A DNA stretch of 64,000 bases. It comes from Gonocerus acuteangulatus (lineage: Eukaryota; Arthropoda; Insecta; Hemiptera; Coreidae). The stretch is from NCBI GenBank assembly GCA_946811695.1, contig OX328131.1:8571326-8635325 (forward strand), given 5' to 3'. Below are positions 10,464 to 20,001 of the stretch, piece by piece. The notes below the pieces were generated by a model that did not search any database, was not told the DNA's origin, and worked only from the letters and a program-made list of their open reading frames with translations. The stretch's first letter is position 1. Each line of letters opens with the position of its first letter. A program made the translations under genes and the position numbers.

Positions 10464-10555
10464 AAATAATAACTGCTTCTATTTTAATCATTCGAAATTA
10501 GACTAGGGATAAGAACGGAACCGCGCTAAGATGAGGCAGTTCCTGCGAGTCGGAC

Positions 10556-10810
10556 TTTTTTTTGTAGAGCATTTAGTAAGCTTTCTAATGGTATCCTTCC
10601 GTTTACCAAGATTCTTAACCTTTTTCGAGATATTAAGGAAAGTAGGGGTCTCCCGTGGTCTAGTGGCTAGCGCGCTGGATTCATAAGCGGGAGATGGTGG
10701 GTTCGATCCCCACCGGCGCCAGAAATTTTCTCATCTCAGGGCTCGCTGAGAAAATTCCTGGATGCACCCTGGATCTCGGCGCTAATGGCCAAGAATTATG
10801 TCGATGCGCC

Positions 10811-10871
<61 letters not shown>

Positions 10872-11227
10872 AAGGAAAGTATACAAAGTTACCAAAACTT
10901 TTTTGTCTGTTAATAAAATATTTTATTCTATCCCTTCCTTAACTCCAAACGTAACACGAATTTCAACATATTAGTTTTAATGAAAGTAGAACATGCAGAA
11001 AATGTTTCAACTGAATCCCATGATTCTAAGTACCCAAACCAAAAACGGTATTCAAAAACTATTTTTCCAATTTTCTCGAAAACGGTTAAAGCTATAACCT
11101 TGAAAATGGGTTCATTCGTTTTCCTAGCCCAAGAAGCCTATTAAACGAGTACTTACAAGCTTATGAACTCAAAAACGTAAGCGTTACGATTTGTTTTTGC
11201 GCGAATTTCGCCCCAAACGCGCTAAAA
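10556..11227 (-). mobile_element. H1 Helentron-like element, outer copy, 5' part (internally deleted)
   Basis: Continues the 7837-8450 copy from TTTGTAGAGCATTTAGTAAG. It reaches CGAATTTCGCCCCAAAC at 11216, which is joined straight to GCGCTAAAA, the H1 5' end. The (TA)n and leader are deleted, apparently across a shared GCG. SINE S1 is inserted at 10645. Confidence 0.65.
10645..10868 (+). mobile_element. SINE S1, young copy with intact target duplication
   Basis: Met-tRNA-like head (CCCGTGGTCTAGTGGCTAGC, ATTCATAAGC, GGTTCGATCCCCACC), the S1 body, then a poly-A tail of about 55 nt. It is flanked by identical 13-bp ATTAAGGAAAGTA at 10632-10644 and 10869-10881, within H1. The duplication and tail show LINE-mediated retroposition. 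Confidence 0.9.
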
Positions 11228-12108
11228 CAAAATGAAATAAAACCTATTCATAATTAATATAAAGAATAACACCATAACATATGTTAACAGTAGCACAATA
11301 CATTAAAAAAAAATATATGCTGCTATATGGAAAATATGTTACATACAGAAGAAAATATGATACACAGATAAACTTACAGATTACAAGTTATAAATATTTC
11401 AAGAATATGTGTTTCGGTCTTTTATGGACATTTCTTTTTAATGAATTTTTATTATAATTACCTAAATTTCTAATTTAATTATTTTTATTTAATTTACATC
11501 TATCGAATCTTCATATTCGAGTATATAATATTAATGAGTAAAAGCTGCCTATCTCTTTATTTGTCAGTAAATCAGTATAAGTAATATGAGAAACAATTTT
11601 TTGATATCAGAAATTTTTGTTATTTTTGAAATCAGAAAGAATTTCTGTAGTTTTTTTCCCAAACAAATGTAATTAAATTATTAGTTTGTAAAAATTAAAC
11701 AACTTTTCCATTAAACCTTCGCTATTTTTATAAACTATTGATATATAAAACTAAAGCTATAAACCAGAAACGGCCTAGAGATCAAATCCTCGCATATATT
11801 TTGAGGATGATGCTAGGGATTTCTAAGGCTTTGCTAGAATGGGCTTATATCGAAGTATGAAGTACGTGCTTCACCTTCAATCCCCGTATACTAAACCTAA
11901 ACCCTTGAAGTATATATTCATGCAACATACACGGGATAATACAGAACCAACCTGCAAAATAGCAATCCCTCACGCGGGAGCTTCAGAACTAATCGCATTT
12001 ATCACAAAAGTGGTTATATTATTAAGATAAATTGCTTTAATATTTCATATTTATTAGTTTTTAGCGCGGCTACTCCCTCAATTCATAGGAAACCACTTCT
12101 ACTAGTTT
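11228..12108. other. Gene-free stretch
   Basis: AT-rich. I recognise no protein. TTTTTAGCGCGGCTACTCCC at 12058 resembles an H1-type 5' terminus of a diverged subfamily. Confidence 0.4.
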
Positions 12109-12116
12109 CTGGCAAA

Positions 12117-12456
12117 TAGTGTTGGGCAAAAATTATTCAGAATGATGAATAAAGATTAATAATGAAGTTTATGTTTTATTCACAAATTATTCGAATGATC
12201 AATCAGAATAAACATATTTTAGTGAATAATGATAGATTTATTATGATGTTGGCAGCCTGAAATATGTATATATATTTGTGTGTTTGAGTAGGATTAGTCA
12301 GTAGACCATCTAGAAATAAATAATAACGAATGATGAATAACGAATAATGAATAACGAATAATTCATGATGTACCGTGCGAATAAGATAATTCAGTGAATT
12401 ATTCATCATTCACTAAAAATTTATTTGAATTATCATTCGAATAATGCCCAACACTG
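12117..12456. mobile_element. hAT-like MITE with perfect 8-bp target duplication
   Basis: Termini TAGTGTTGGGCA and TGCCCAACACTG are inverted. The flanks are identical CTGGCAAA at 12109-12116 and 12457-12464. An 8-bp duplication with (C/T)AGTG ends is the hAT pattern. The 340-bp interior is built of AATGAATAA-type repeats and has no transposase. Confidence 0.85.
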
Positions 12457-12720
12457 CTGGCAAACTTGGCCTCTCTTCACAGAACAACCTTTTCGATACA
12501 TAGTAGTCGTCATCTAATAACTTAGTCCAAAACAAACAAAAAATAAATTAAAATTTTTTTTTTTAAATCTTAAGGGAACAATCACCAGCCATGGCTGGAA
12601 GAGAGGCTAAGTTTTCCAGAAACTAGTCGACATAAATAAAACGGTTTCATTGTAGTCTTGAAGCAATTTTGTGACCTATGAGGCCTTTATTAAAATAAGA
12701 GGAAAATATATGTGGAAGAG
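12457..12720. other. Host repeat split by the MITE
   Basis: ACTAGTTTCTGGCAAA joined to CTTGGCCTCTCTT (the pre-insertion site) is repeated inverted at about 12599-12628 (AAGAGAGGCTAAG, TTTCCAGAAACTAG), so the MITE landed in one arm of an older inverted repeat. Confidence 0.5.
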
Positions 12721-12734
12721 GTCATGTTACGAGA

Positions 12735-12815
<81 letters not shown>

Positions 12816-12945
12816 GATATTTTGTTGTAGAAGTGCCCCTGAAGAGGTGCGAAGAAAAGACGCACGAAACATGTCGGGCCGAATAAATAAAGTAGTATAA
12901 TAAAGGAAGACTGCTTTAATGACCCCATGCCTCCTAGGATAAAAA
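12721..12945 (+). mobile_element. PLE-like unit with (TA)n and hammerhead motif
   Basis: (TA)n at 12739-12813 is followed by the hammerhead-like motif and then GGAAGACTGCTTTAATGACC and CCATGCCTCCTAGG. The latter are homologous to the arms of the 2224-2510 inverted unit. No reverse transcriptase remains here; the class is inferred from the motif and layout. Confidence 0.5.
12835..12879 (+). ncRNA. Hammerhead ribozyme candidate, intact core
   Basis: In order: stem I strand GCCC (12835-12838), core CTGAAGA (12839-12845), one G, stem II GTGCG/CGCAC (12847-12851 and 12861-12865) with a 9-nt loop, GAA (12866-12868), self-complementary stem III ACATGT with no loop (12869-12874), C at the cleavage position (12875), and stem I partner GGGC (12876-12879). 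All conserved core residues of the CUGANGA...GAA type are present. A loop-less palindromic stem III is the form described for PLE hammerheads that act as dimers. The extra base before stem II departs from the textbook fold. Confidence 0.6.
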
Positions 12946-12951
12946 AAAAAT

Positions 12952-13455
12952 TATATATATATATATTTGTCAGTTCTCACTTACGCTCAAAAATAGTCCG
13001 ATTTTGGTGAAATTTACTACATACTAAATTCCCTACAAAAAAGGTTCAAATGTAATTTTGGATGGGACGATGTCAATCCGAGAAATTAATGCTTAAAACT
13101 TCAAAATTGTAAGTTTTGTTATTTTCAGCTGGTTTATCTAACGTTTTATTTGGTTATTATTTTTGTTTTAATTGCATTTAATAGTAAAATTAGTATTTCA
13201 ATAAAATAAGGTACATATTGGTAATAGTGTTTTCCAATGGCGAACGTTGAAGCGGCGGGGGGAGTAATTTCCGCTTAGAATACTATCATTTTCCTCTTTT
13301 GGCGCCTCAAATCTTCCTTCTTTTCGTGATGTCATTTTATATTCTTCGCCAAAGATCAAAACCTACTAATAAACGCTTCACCTCCTTTGCTAATGACACT
13401 AGGGATACGAATAGAACCGCGCTAAGATGACGCAGTTCCTGCGAGTCGGACTTTT
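12952..13455 (+). mobile_element. H1-related element, 5'-truncated and diverged
   Basis: (TA)n, then TTGTCAGTTCTCACTTACG and CAATCCGAGAAATTAATGC, ending AGAACCGCGCTAAG, GCAGTTCCTGC and GAGTCGGACTTTT. The middle (13230-13380) differs from the standard H1 body and resembles the interior of 36328-36918, so this looks like a separate subfamily. Confidence 0.6.
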
Positions 13456-13663
13456 GTAATTGGAATGATAATTTAGACGAATCGCCATTATTGCGAGTGC
13501 TCACTAATAAATAAACAAAAAAAAGAAAATAAAAATATACCGAGCGGGTTAAAGACTGCTGAAAATGGCCCTAGAAATGACTCGTATATTTGCTAAAATG
13601 TATAAAAGTCTCGATAATTTTCTAAAATTTTTCCGATCCATGTAGTTCAACTAATAAAGTAAT

Positions 13664-14146
13664 ATAATCGGCAGCGATAAAGCGGATTTAGCAGCAAAAA
13701 AAGCAATTAAAGATGGCATTCCTTACTCGCACATCCTACAGTCGGATGCTGCTGCTCATTTGAAATATTATATTCACTCAATGTGGCAATATGAATGGAA
13801 TAGAAAAAGAGACAACGAATTAAGAGAGATAAAGTCCACTACCTCAGCATGGAAAACCTCATCCCAAGGCAGCAGGCGGGATGAGGTGGTTCTGTCGAGA
13901 GTGAGAATTGGCCATATTAATCTCACCCATTCTTATTTATTCAGGCGGGAAGAAAGGCCTGAATGTACAGTATGTGGTGAAGATCTAACAATTAAACATA
14001 TTTTCACGGACTGTAGAGCCTACGAGGAGATTCGAAATCAACTGGACATTCATGGAACTCTCTTTGATATACTTGGAGACGACCATGAATTGTGTCGGAG
14101 AACATTGAGATTCCTCAGGGCTACAGATCTGATCACTAAAATATAA
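13664..14146 (+). pseudogene. I/Jockey-type LINE ORF2 C-terminus (RNase H end and zinc knuckle)
   Basis: An open frame enters at about 13664 with GSDKADLAAKKAIKDG (13670 on), the end of a retrotransposon RNase H domain (G-N-x-x-A-D-x-x-A-K type). A tail follows with LSRVRIGHINLTHSYLF, then PECTVCGEDLTIKHIFTDCR, a C-x2-C-x7-H-x4-C zinc-knuckle-like motif typical of I- and Jockey-group ORF2 C-termini, stopping at 14144-14146. The reverse transcriptase and endonuclease are absent, so the copy is 5'-truncated, as most LINE insertions are. The remaining frame has no stop or frameshift, which suggests it is not very old. A TG repeat at 14195-14225 and the 42-bp array lie downstream and may be its 3' region. 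The clade is inferred from RNase H plus the knuckle and is not certain. Confidence 0.8.
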
Positions 14147-14375
14147 ATAACAATTAAACCTATAAGGAGAAGTAGAACTAGAATATATACTTGCACGTGT
14201 GTGTGTGTGTGTGTGTGGGTGGGTGTGTCCTTGCGTGTATCTGTGTGTGTCACTCTATGTGTGTACATTTACATCACATTTTTAAGTATTTTTGTCCCTT
14301 TATTATCTTATTTTATTCTGACTATTAGAAACTACTAAATAAAAATATATTCATTGACTAAATATATGATTGATT

Positions 14376-14892
14376 AATTTTCAATTGGTCACATATACAT
14401 AGGCATCCATGACCCAAGTGGTTCAATTGCACACATATACATAGGCATCCATGACCCAAGTGGTTCAATTGCACACATATACATAGGCATCCATGACCCA
14501 AGTGGTTCAATTGCACACATATACATAGGCATCCATGACCCAAGTGGTTCAATTGCACACATATACATAGGCATCCATGACCCAAGTGGTTCAATTGCAC
14601 ACATATACATAGGCATCCATGACCCAAGTGGTTCAATTGCAGACATATACATAGACATCCATGACCCAAGTGGTTCAATTGCACACATATACATAGGCAT
14701 CCATGACCCAAGTGGTTCAATTGCACACATATACATAGGCATCCATGACCCAAGTGGTTCAATTGCAGACATATACATAGACATCCATGACCCAAGTGGT
14801 TCAATTGCAGACATATACATAGGCATCCATGACCCAAGTGGTTCAATTGCACACATATACATAGGCATCCATGACCCAAGTGGTTCAACTGC
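14376..14892 (-). repeat. 42-bp tandem repeat, 12 copies
   Basis: Unit contains ACATATACATAGGCATCCAT and GACCCAAGTGGTTCAATTGC. Substitutions are few (CACAC/CAGAC, AGGC/AGAC). Since 42 is divisible by 3, two reverse frames stay open and give 14-residue repeats (NHLGHGCLCIC). With no start context or non-repeat protein around it, I treat it as a minisatellite, possibly in the LINE 3' region. Confidence 0.9.
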
Positions 14893-15658
14893 CTTAAAAC
14901 AAATAAAAAATAATAAAGTTAATTTTTAATTAGGTTTATACAAGATACCGGTTATATAAACCTTCTTCATGGAAGAAATATGGCTTCTTACAAGCGAACA
15001 TGAAGGCTAAGAGCGAATAGCAAAATCCTCCTGAAATATATACATATTGTAATACTGTAATATAAAGGAATATCAGGAGGAATAATAAGGTTTCTTGTTA
15101 TGGGTGACCTCAATCATGTGAAACCATACATATATCGGTACATATACACATACTCGTGTGTGTGTGTGTGTGTTAACACGATAGTGTCGACAGTTCTGGT
15201 TGATTTTTCAAACATTTTTTTCTTTTTGGCTTTCAACCACTAGGAGAAATATGGGTCACAAAACTTCTTGTTATTTTCGGATGTATTGCTATGTATCTTG
15301 AAACCGGTTGGGAAATGTTAGTAATGTGAATCTTCTATTCAAAAGCTCTTATTTTTCCTACTAATACTTTTTTTTTGTCATTTTTTATATGAAAATCTCA
15401 TTTGGAAAAATCGGTGATACTCGTGGTAATACTTGTGTGGTCAAAATCAAAATAATTTTCTCCAATTTATGAATTTTTCAATTTTTTATGTCATAAGTTT
15501 TATTTGGGATGTTAAAGTATCCAGCAAATATGAGTTTTAATCCTATAGAGACGGCAGGAGTGGTATGAGCGAGGGTACCCGGTGACGGGACCCTCCCGAT
15601 ACCTGTCTGTCTCTCCTGACGGCTACTTCCATGCCCGCTCGACAATTGTCTTGTTGTT
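14893..15658. other. Gene-free stretch
   Basis: CA/TG microsatellite at about 15157-15172. I see no protein-like frame and no element ends before the H1 start at 15659. Confidence 0.4.
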
Positions 15659-15810
15659 TTTTAGCGCGGTTCCTCCCCCATTGGGAGGAACCCCGCTTAT
15701 AAGGTTGATACAATGAAACAATCCGGAAGTGCCGACTAGAAAATTTCGCGTTTCAGAAACCCTAGAGACCGAAAATAACGGTGGTTCAAATTTGTATATA
15801 CATATATATG

Positions 15811-15872
<62 letters not shown>

Positions 15873-16627
15873 CTTTTTGCGAAGACCACATCCAGTTACT
15901 TTTGAAGTAGCAGTAGTGATTGTATCAGTGATTCAGCGCATGCGCATATCTCCTTTGCCTTCCTATTGGAGGATTCCGATGACCAATTGCTTTGGTTCTT
16001 GCTGGGAGTAAAGTAACCTTCAACAGTGAATTAGCTTTTGTGTATGAAAAAGCTCTGTTTATGTTAGTGAGAAAAATGAGTCTTTTACAATTAGTTCGCG
16101 ATGTTCCTGACAAAGAAAAAGGGTTTGGTTTCTTACTCGGAAAAATTAATGGAATCCTATTAATTTTAGCGAGTTGGATAGACTTGAGTCGGTAAAATTA
16201 ATGAAATTCTATTAATTGCGAGTTGGATTGACTAGGGTTTTGATATCTTCTTGAGCGAGCGGAAAAGCATAGCATGTAATACCTAATAAATGTAAAATAT
16301 CCAAAAAAGAGAGAAAACGATTAAAATATGTTTGTTCACAAATAACTTGTTTGTTATCCTTCATAACCTGCAAAACAGTCAACTTTAATGCTTAATAACT
16401 TATTTCATAGTTGAGAGAATTGATTTTGATCATATTAACCTTTTTATTAATAAATATTGCTTGACATTATCTAATATGAATTATAACCGTAGATAACGAG
16501 TCAAGAAGTAGTAGATAACCAGCAAAGAACCTATAAGCTAATCAGTAAGCTTATCAGCGAGTACGAGTAACTGTTATAAATCACTACTGCTACTTCAAAA
16601 GTAACTGGATGTGGTCTTCGCAAAAAG

Positions 16628-16668
<41 letters not shown>

Positions 16669-18030
16669 CTGTTCGCTCATTTCTGGCTTCCCTAATGGTC
16701 CGATTGTGATGAAATTTGGTACAAAAATCCGTCTTCCAATTTGAAAGGTCAAGTTCGTTAACCAGCAGAATCTCCCCACTGGAAGATAGCGTTTGGGGCG
16801 AAATTCGCACAAAAAAATCGTAACGCTTACGTTTTTGAGTTCATAAGCTTGTAAGTACTCGTTTTATATGCTTCCTGGGCTAGGAAAACGAATGAAACCA
16901 TTTTCAAGGCGATAGCTTTAACCGTTTTTGAGAGAATTGGAAAAATAGTTTTTGAATACCGTTTTTGGTTTGGGTACTTAGAATCAATGGATTCAGTTGA
17001 AACATTTTCTGCATGTTCTACTTTCATTAAAACGTATATGTTGAAATTTTTGTTACGTTTGGAGTTAAGGAAGGGTTAGAATAAAATATTTTATTAACAG
17101 ACATAAAACATTTTGGTAACTTTGTATACTTTCCTTAATATTTCGAAAAAGGTTGAGAATCATGCGAAACGTAAGATCACCATTAGAAAGATTACTAAAT
17201 GCTCTACAAAAATGGTTCTAATGAAAGTTTTGATTAGGCAATGTCAATCGGAGAAATAAGTGCTTAAACCTTTAAAGTAATTGATTTCGCTTATTCGAAC
17301 TGTTCTTTTTGTCTTTGATTTTAATACTTAGAATTATGGGATTCAGTTGAAACATTTTCTGCATGTTTGAATTTCATCAACACTAATATGTTCAAATTTT
17401 GGTTACGTTTGGAGAAAAGAAAGGGTTAGAATAAAATATTTTATTAACAGACAAGAAAAGTTTTGGTAACTTTGTATACTTTCGTTAGTATCTCGAAAAC
17501 CGTTGACAATCTTGGGAAGCGGAAGGTTACCATTCCAAAGCTTACTAAATGCTCTACAAAAAAGGATCTAAAGAAAGTTTTAATTAGGCGATGTCAATCG
17601 GAGAAATAAGTGCTTAAAACTTTAAAGTAATTGATTTCGTTTATTCGAACTGTTCTTTTTGTCTGTTTTATTCCTTGTTATTTTTAAATTGCTTATAGTC
17701 GGATAATGTATTTGACAATAAAACAGATTAAGTAAAATAAGAAGATCAATTTATTGTTAAAAATGTAGCGTTCAAAGAGAGAGATCCCAAGGCTTTCCAA
17801 ATGCCTCTGAGCGGAGGCCTTTCTGCCCGACTTATGGGATAGCAGACCCATACAGGTAAGATTGTAAATCAAGACCTTTCAAGACTGGTTAGTTTGAGAT
17901 TTCATTTGGATAGGTGTTTCGCTATTGATCTAAACAAAGTAATAACTGTTTCTATTTTATGCCTTCATAAACACTAAAGATAAGAACGGAACCGCGCTAA
18001 GATGACACAGTTCCTGCGAATCGGACTTTT
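15659..18030 (+). mobile_element. H1 Helentron-like element holding an inverted-repeat insertion
   Basis: Starts TTTTAGCGCGGTTCC. The (TA)n is split into 15796-15868 and 16632-16664 by the 763-bp insertion. The body then follows, with two tandem versions of the 3' half (about 17020-17340 and 17330-17720). It ends GGAACCGCGCTAAG, a CAGTTCCTGCG hairpin and ATCGGACTTTT. Confidence 0.7.
15869..16631. mobile_element. DNA transposon remnant with 53-bp terminal inverted repeats
   Basis: The termini GGGTCTTTTTGCGAAGACC and GGTCTTCGCAAAAAGACCC are perfect inverted repeats over 53 bp (15869-15921 and 16579-16631). TA repeats lie on both sides, so the target duplication cannot be sized. Inside, an open frame at 15992-16195 (+) reads KMSLLQLVRDVPDKEKGFGF. 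This faintly recalls the N-terminus of ISXO2/Merlin-type transposases, but the frame stops after 67 residues and no catalytic part is present. The transposase link is speculative. Confidence 0.75.
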
Positions 18031-18053
18031 TTAGATTTGTATTTTCGTATTAG

Positions 18054-18055
<2 letters not shown>

Positions 18056-18143
<88 letters not shown>
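18056..18143. repeat. (TA)n microsatellite
   Basis: About 85 bp of TA just downstream of the H1 3' end. Confidence 0.95.
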
Positions 18144-18152
<9 letters not shown>

Positions 18153-19139
18153 TTCTTTAATTACTGCAGAAACCTTTCCACGTAACACCTTTGTACTACT
18201 GATAGAAAACATATATCCCTGGAAACTGCGATGCTTCCTCAGCAAATTACATTGTTTCCGCTTCGGAAAAAGCCTACCGTCTTCGTCGAAATCCTAGAAT
18301 GCTCTTCAATATTACTTCCTGGAGCTGAGGAAGGACTGGGCTGCGATTTATCATCTTCTGAGAAGTCTCAAACACGTCTACTAAGAAATCTGACTAATAC
18401 TCTAAAAGAATTAGAAAAGCCCACCGTCCTTATTTTTTTTTAATTTAATTTTCGAGCATCGCAACTGCGGCGATTTGCTCTTTTTAAAATACAACCAATA
18501 CCGATTTATACAAAAATACAAACTTATAGAAACAAATACAACAAAAGAAAAGAAGCGACCGTCCTTATACGATATAGAGTGAGGTGTCTGCTAGAGAAGC
18601 CCACCGTCAGCCAGTCATGGCTTTGTGCTGGCTGCTGGAGATGCCGACCGTCCAGAAATGGTTAATTGGGCGGCGCTGTGTCTGACGGCCTCTTTTCCTC
18701 ACGGGCGATAGTCTGTAGGTGGCAATTGTTAATTTTAGAAGAAAAAACTCATATTATTTTGATATTCTTCATTTTCTATTACAAAAAACGTCAAAAATCT
18801 GTTATTAAATCGTTAAAATTCAATGAATGGAAAAATCCCTCCTTACTTCACTAGTAAATTTCATTAGGAATCTGTGGTTGAAATTTGAAGTTGATTAGGT
18901 GAAACTTGAAGGTGCTAGCGTATCTCCCGATTTTTAAAAAAAAACATAGTCTTGAAAAAAAAGACTTAAAAGTTGAATTTACTGAAAAGTTCATATTTTT
19001 AAATTTTTGTTTTCATAATTTGTTTTAATAAAAATATGAAAATAGTTTGAATTTTGAAAAGCATCAGGGCATTAGTTGAAAAATCGAATGCTTGACATGT
19101 TAAAAAAGTGTTCCAGCACGTAAACACTCTTGGATATAG
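18144..19139. other. Gene-free stretch with repeat R4, copy 1
   Basis: Bases about 18700-19010 match 46845-47225 in the same orientation: TCACGGGCGATAGT, TTGAAATTTGAAGTTGAT, a TCTCCCGATTT/TCGCCCGATTT pair and CTGAAAAGTTCAT/CTGAAATGTTCAT. The 46-kb copy lies inside an inverted-repeat insertion, so R4 may be part of a DNA transposon family. GCCCACCGTC-type motifs recur between 18420 and 18660. Confidence 0.5.
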
Positions 19140-19263
19140 TTTTTAGCACTTTTCTCCGAAGGAAAGTAGCTATTGAGGTTGCACTCATGACAGAATTTTT
19201 GAAAAATTTCTTGGAATCTTTATCAATCCTACCTAGTAGACACCGAAAATGACCCCAGTTAAA

Positions 19264-19316
<53 letters not shown>

Positions 19317-20001
19317 TATATGTGTCCGTTAACACAATACAGGCCAGAGTTTTTGTTTTTTCGCTACGAAACTTGGTATGTGGTACTCCCCCATCAAACG
19401 ATTGAACGAGTTCGTTAACCAATAAAATCTGTCCATCCGGAGGGGAGGGGAGCGGGGTTTACTCCGGAGCCAAAGTAGTTATTTGTCAATACCAGCCATA
19501 ATTTTTGTTATATTTCAACGTTACTCGGTATTTGTTGTGGTTAACTGAAGAGAAAAATTTGTTGGAAAAATAGACTAAATCGGATGTCTAGAAGCGGGGG
19601 TTTACTCCGGACAGAAATTACTAATTTCCTTATACCAGTCGTAATTTCTGTTGTATTGTTACGAAACCATGTATACGTCCTGGTTATATAATAAGAAAGA
19701 ATTGTTGTGAAAATGAACTAAATCGGTCTATTGGAGGGGGGGGGGGTTACTTTGTACTATGTTTGAATTGAATTCTCCCGCCAAACCAGGAGAATTCTGG
19801 TAACAAAGGTTCGCGAAACTCACACAAAACTCTGGAAGGAAATAAATGACAAAATTAATAATAGAAACAGCTGCTCATAAAAGCAAAAGAGCAGAATTTT
19901 ATTTATATAGGTTATTTTAAGCAAATTATTCAGGAATGCACTCGACCCTACCCAATTCTGAGGAAAGTGCTTAGTTATGCAGCTGCTGCGTGACGGACTT
20001 T
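19140..20001 (+). mobile_element. H2 Helentron-like element, copy A (most complete)
   Basis: Starts TTTTTAGCAC, TTTTCTCCGAAGG. (TA)n at 19266-19312. Body blocks AACTCGTTCAATCG-type (reverse) and TACTCCGG follow. It ends TGAGGAAAGTGCTTAG (inverted to the start), then GCAGCTGCTGCGTGACGGAC and TTTT. About 860 bp. The order of start motif, (TA)n, inverted motif, GCAG..CTGC hairpin and GACTTTT end is the same as in H1, although the sequence differs. No coding capacity. Confidence 0.7.

Larger units (their letters stand above)
8451..10555 (+). mobile_element. H1 Helentron-like element, inner copy nested in another H1
   Basis: Starts TTTTAGCGCGGTTCC, then CCATAGGGAGGAACC and (TA)n at 8594-8646 and 8941-8968. 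The H1 body follows (GGCGATAGCTTTAACCG, GTCAATCGGAGAAATAAGTG). It ends GGAACCGCGCTAAG, a GCAGTTCCTGC hairpin and GAGTCGGACTTTTT at about 10555. Long for the family because it holds the palindrome (8677-8940), an internal duplication (about 9360-9900) and a 345-bp insertion (10119-10463). Confidence 0.7.

Noticed and set aside
14358..14888. 176- and 159-residue reverse frames with 14-residue repeats
   Set aside because: They are open in two frames because the 42-bp unit lacks stops. No non-repetitive protein part or gene signals.
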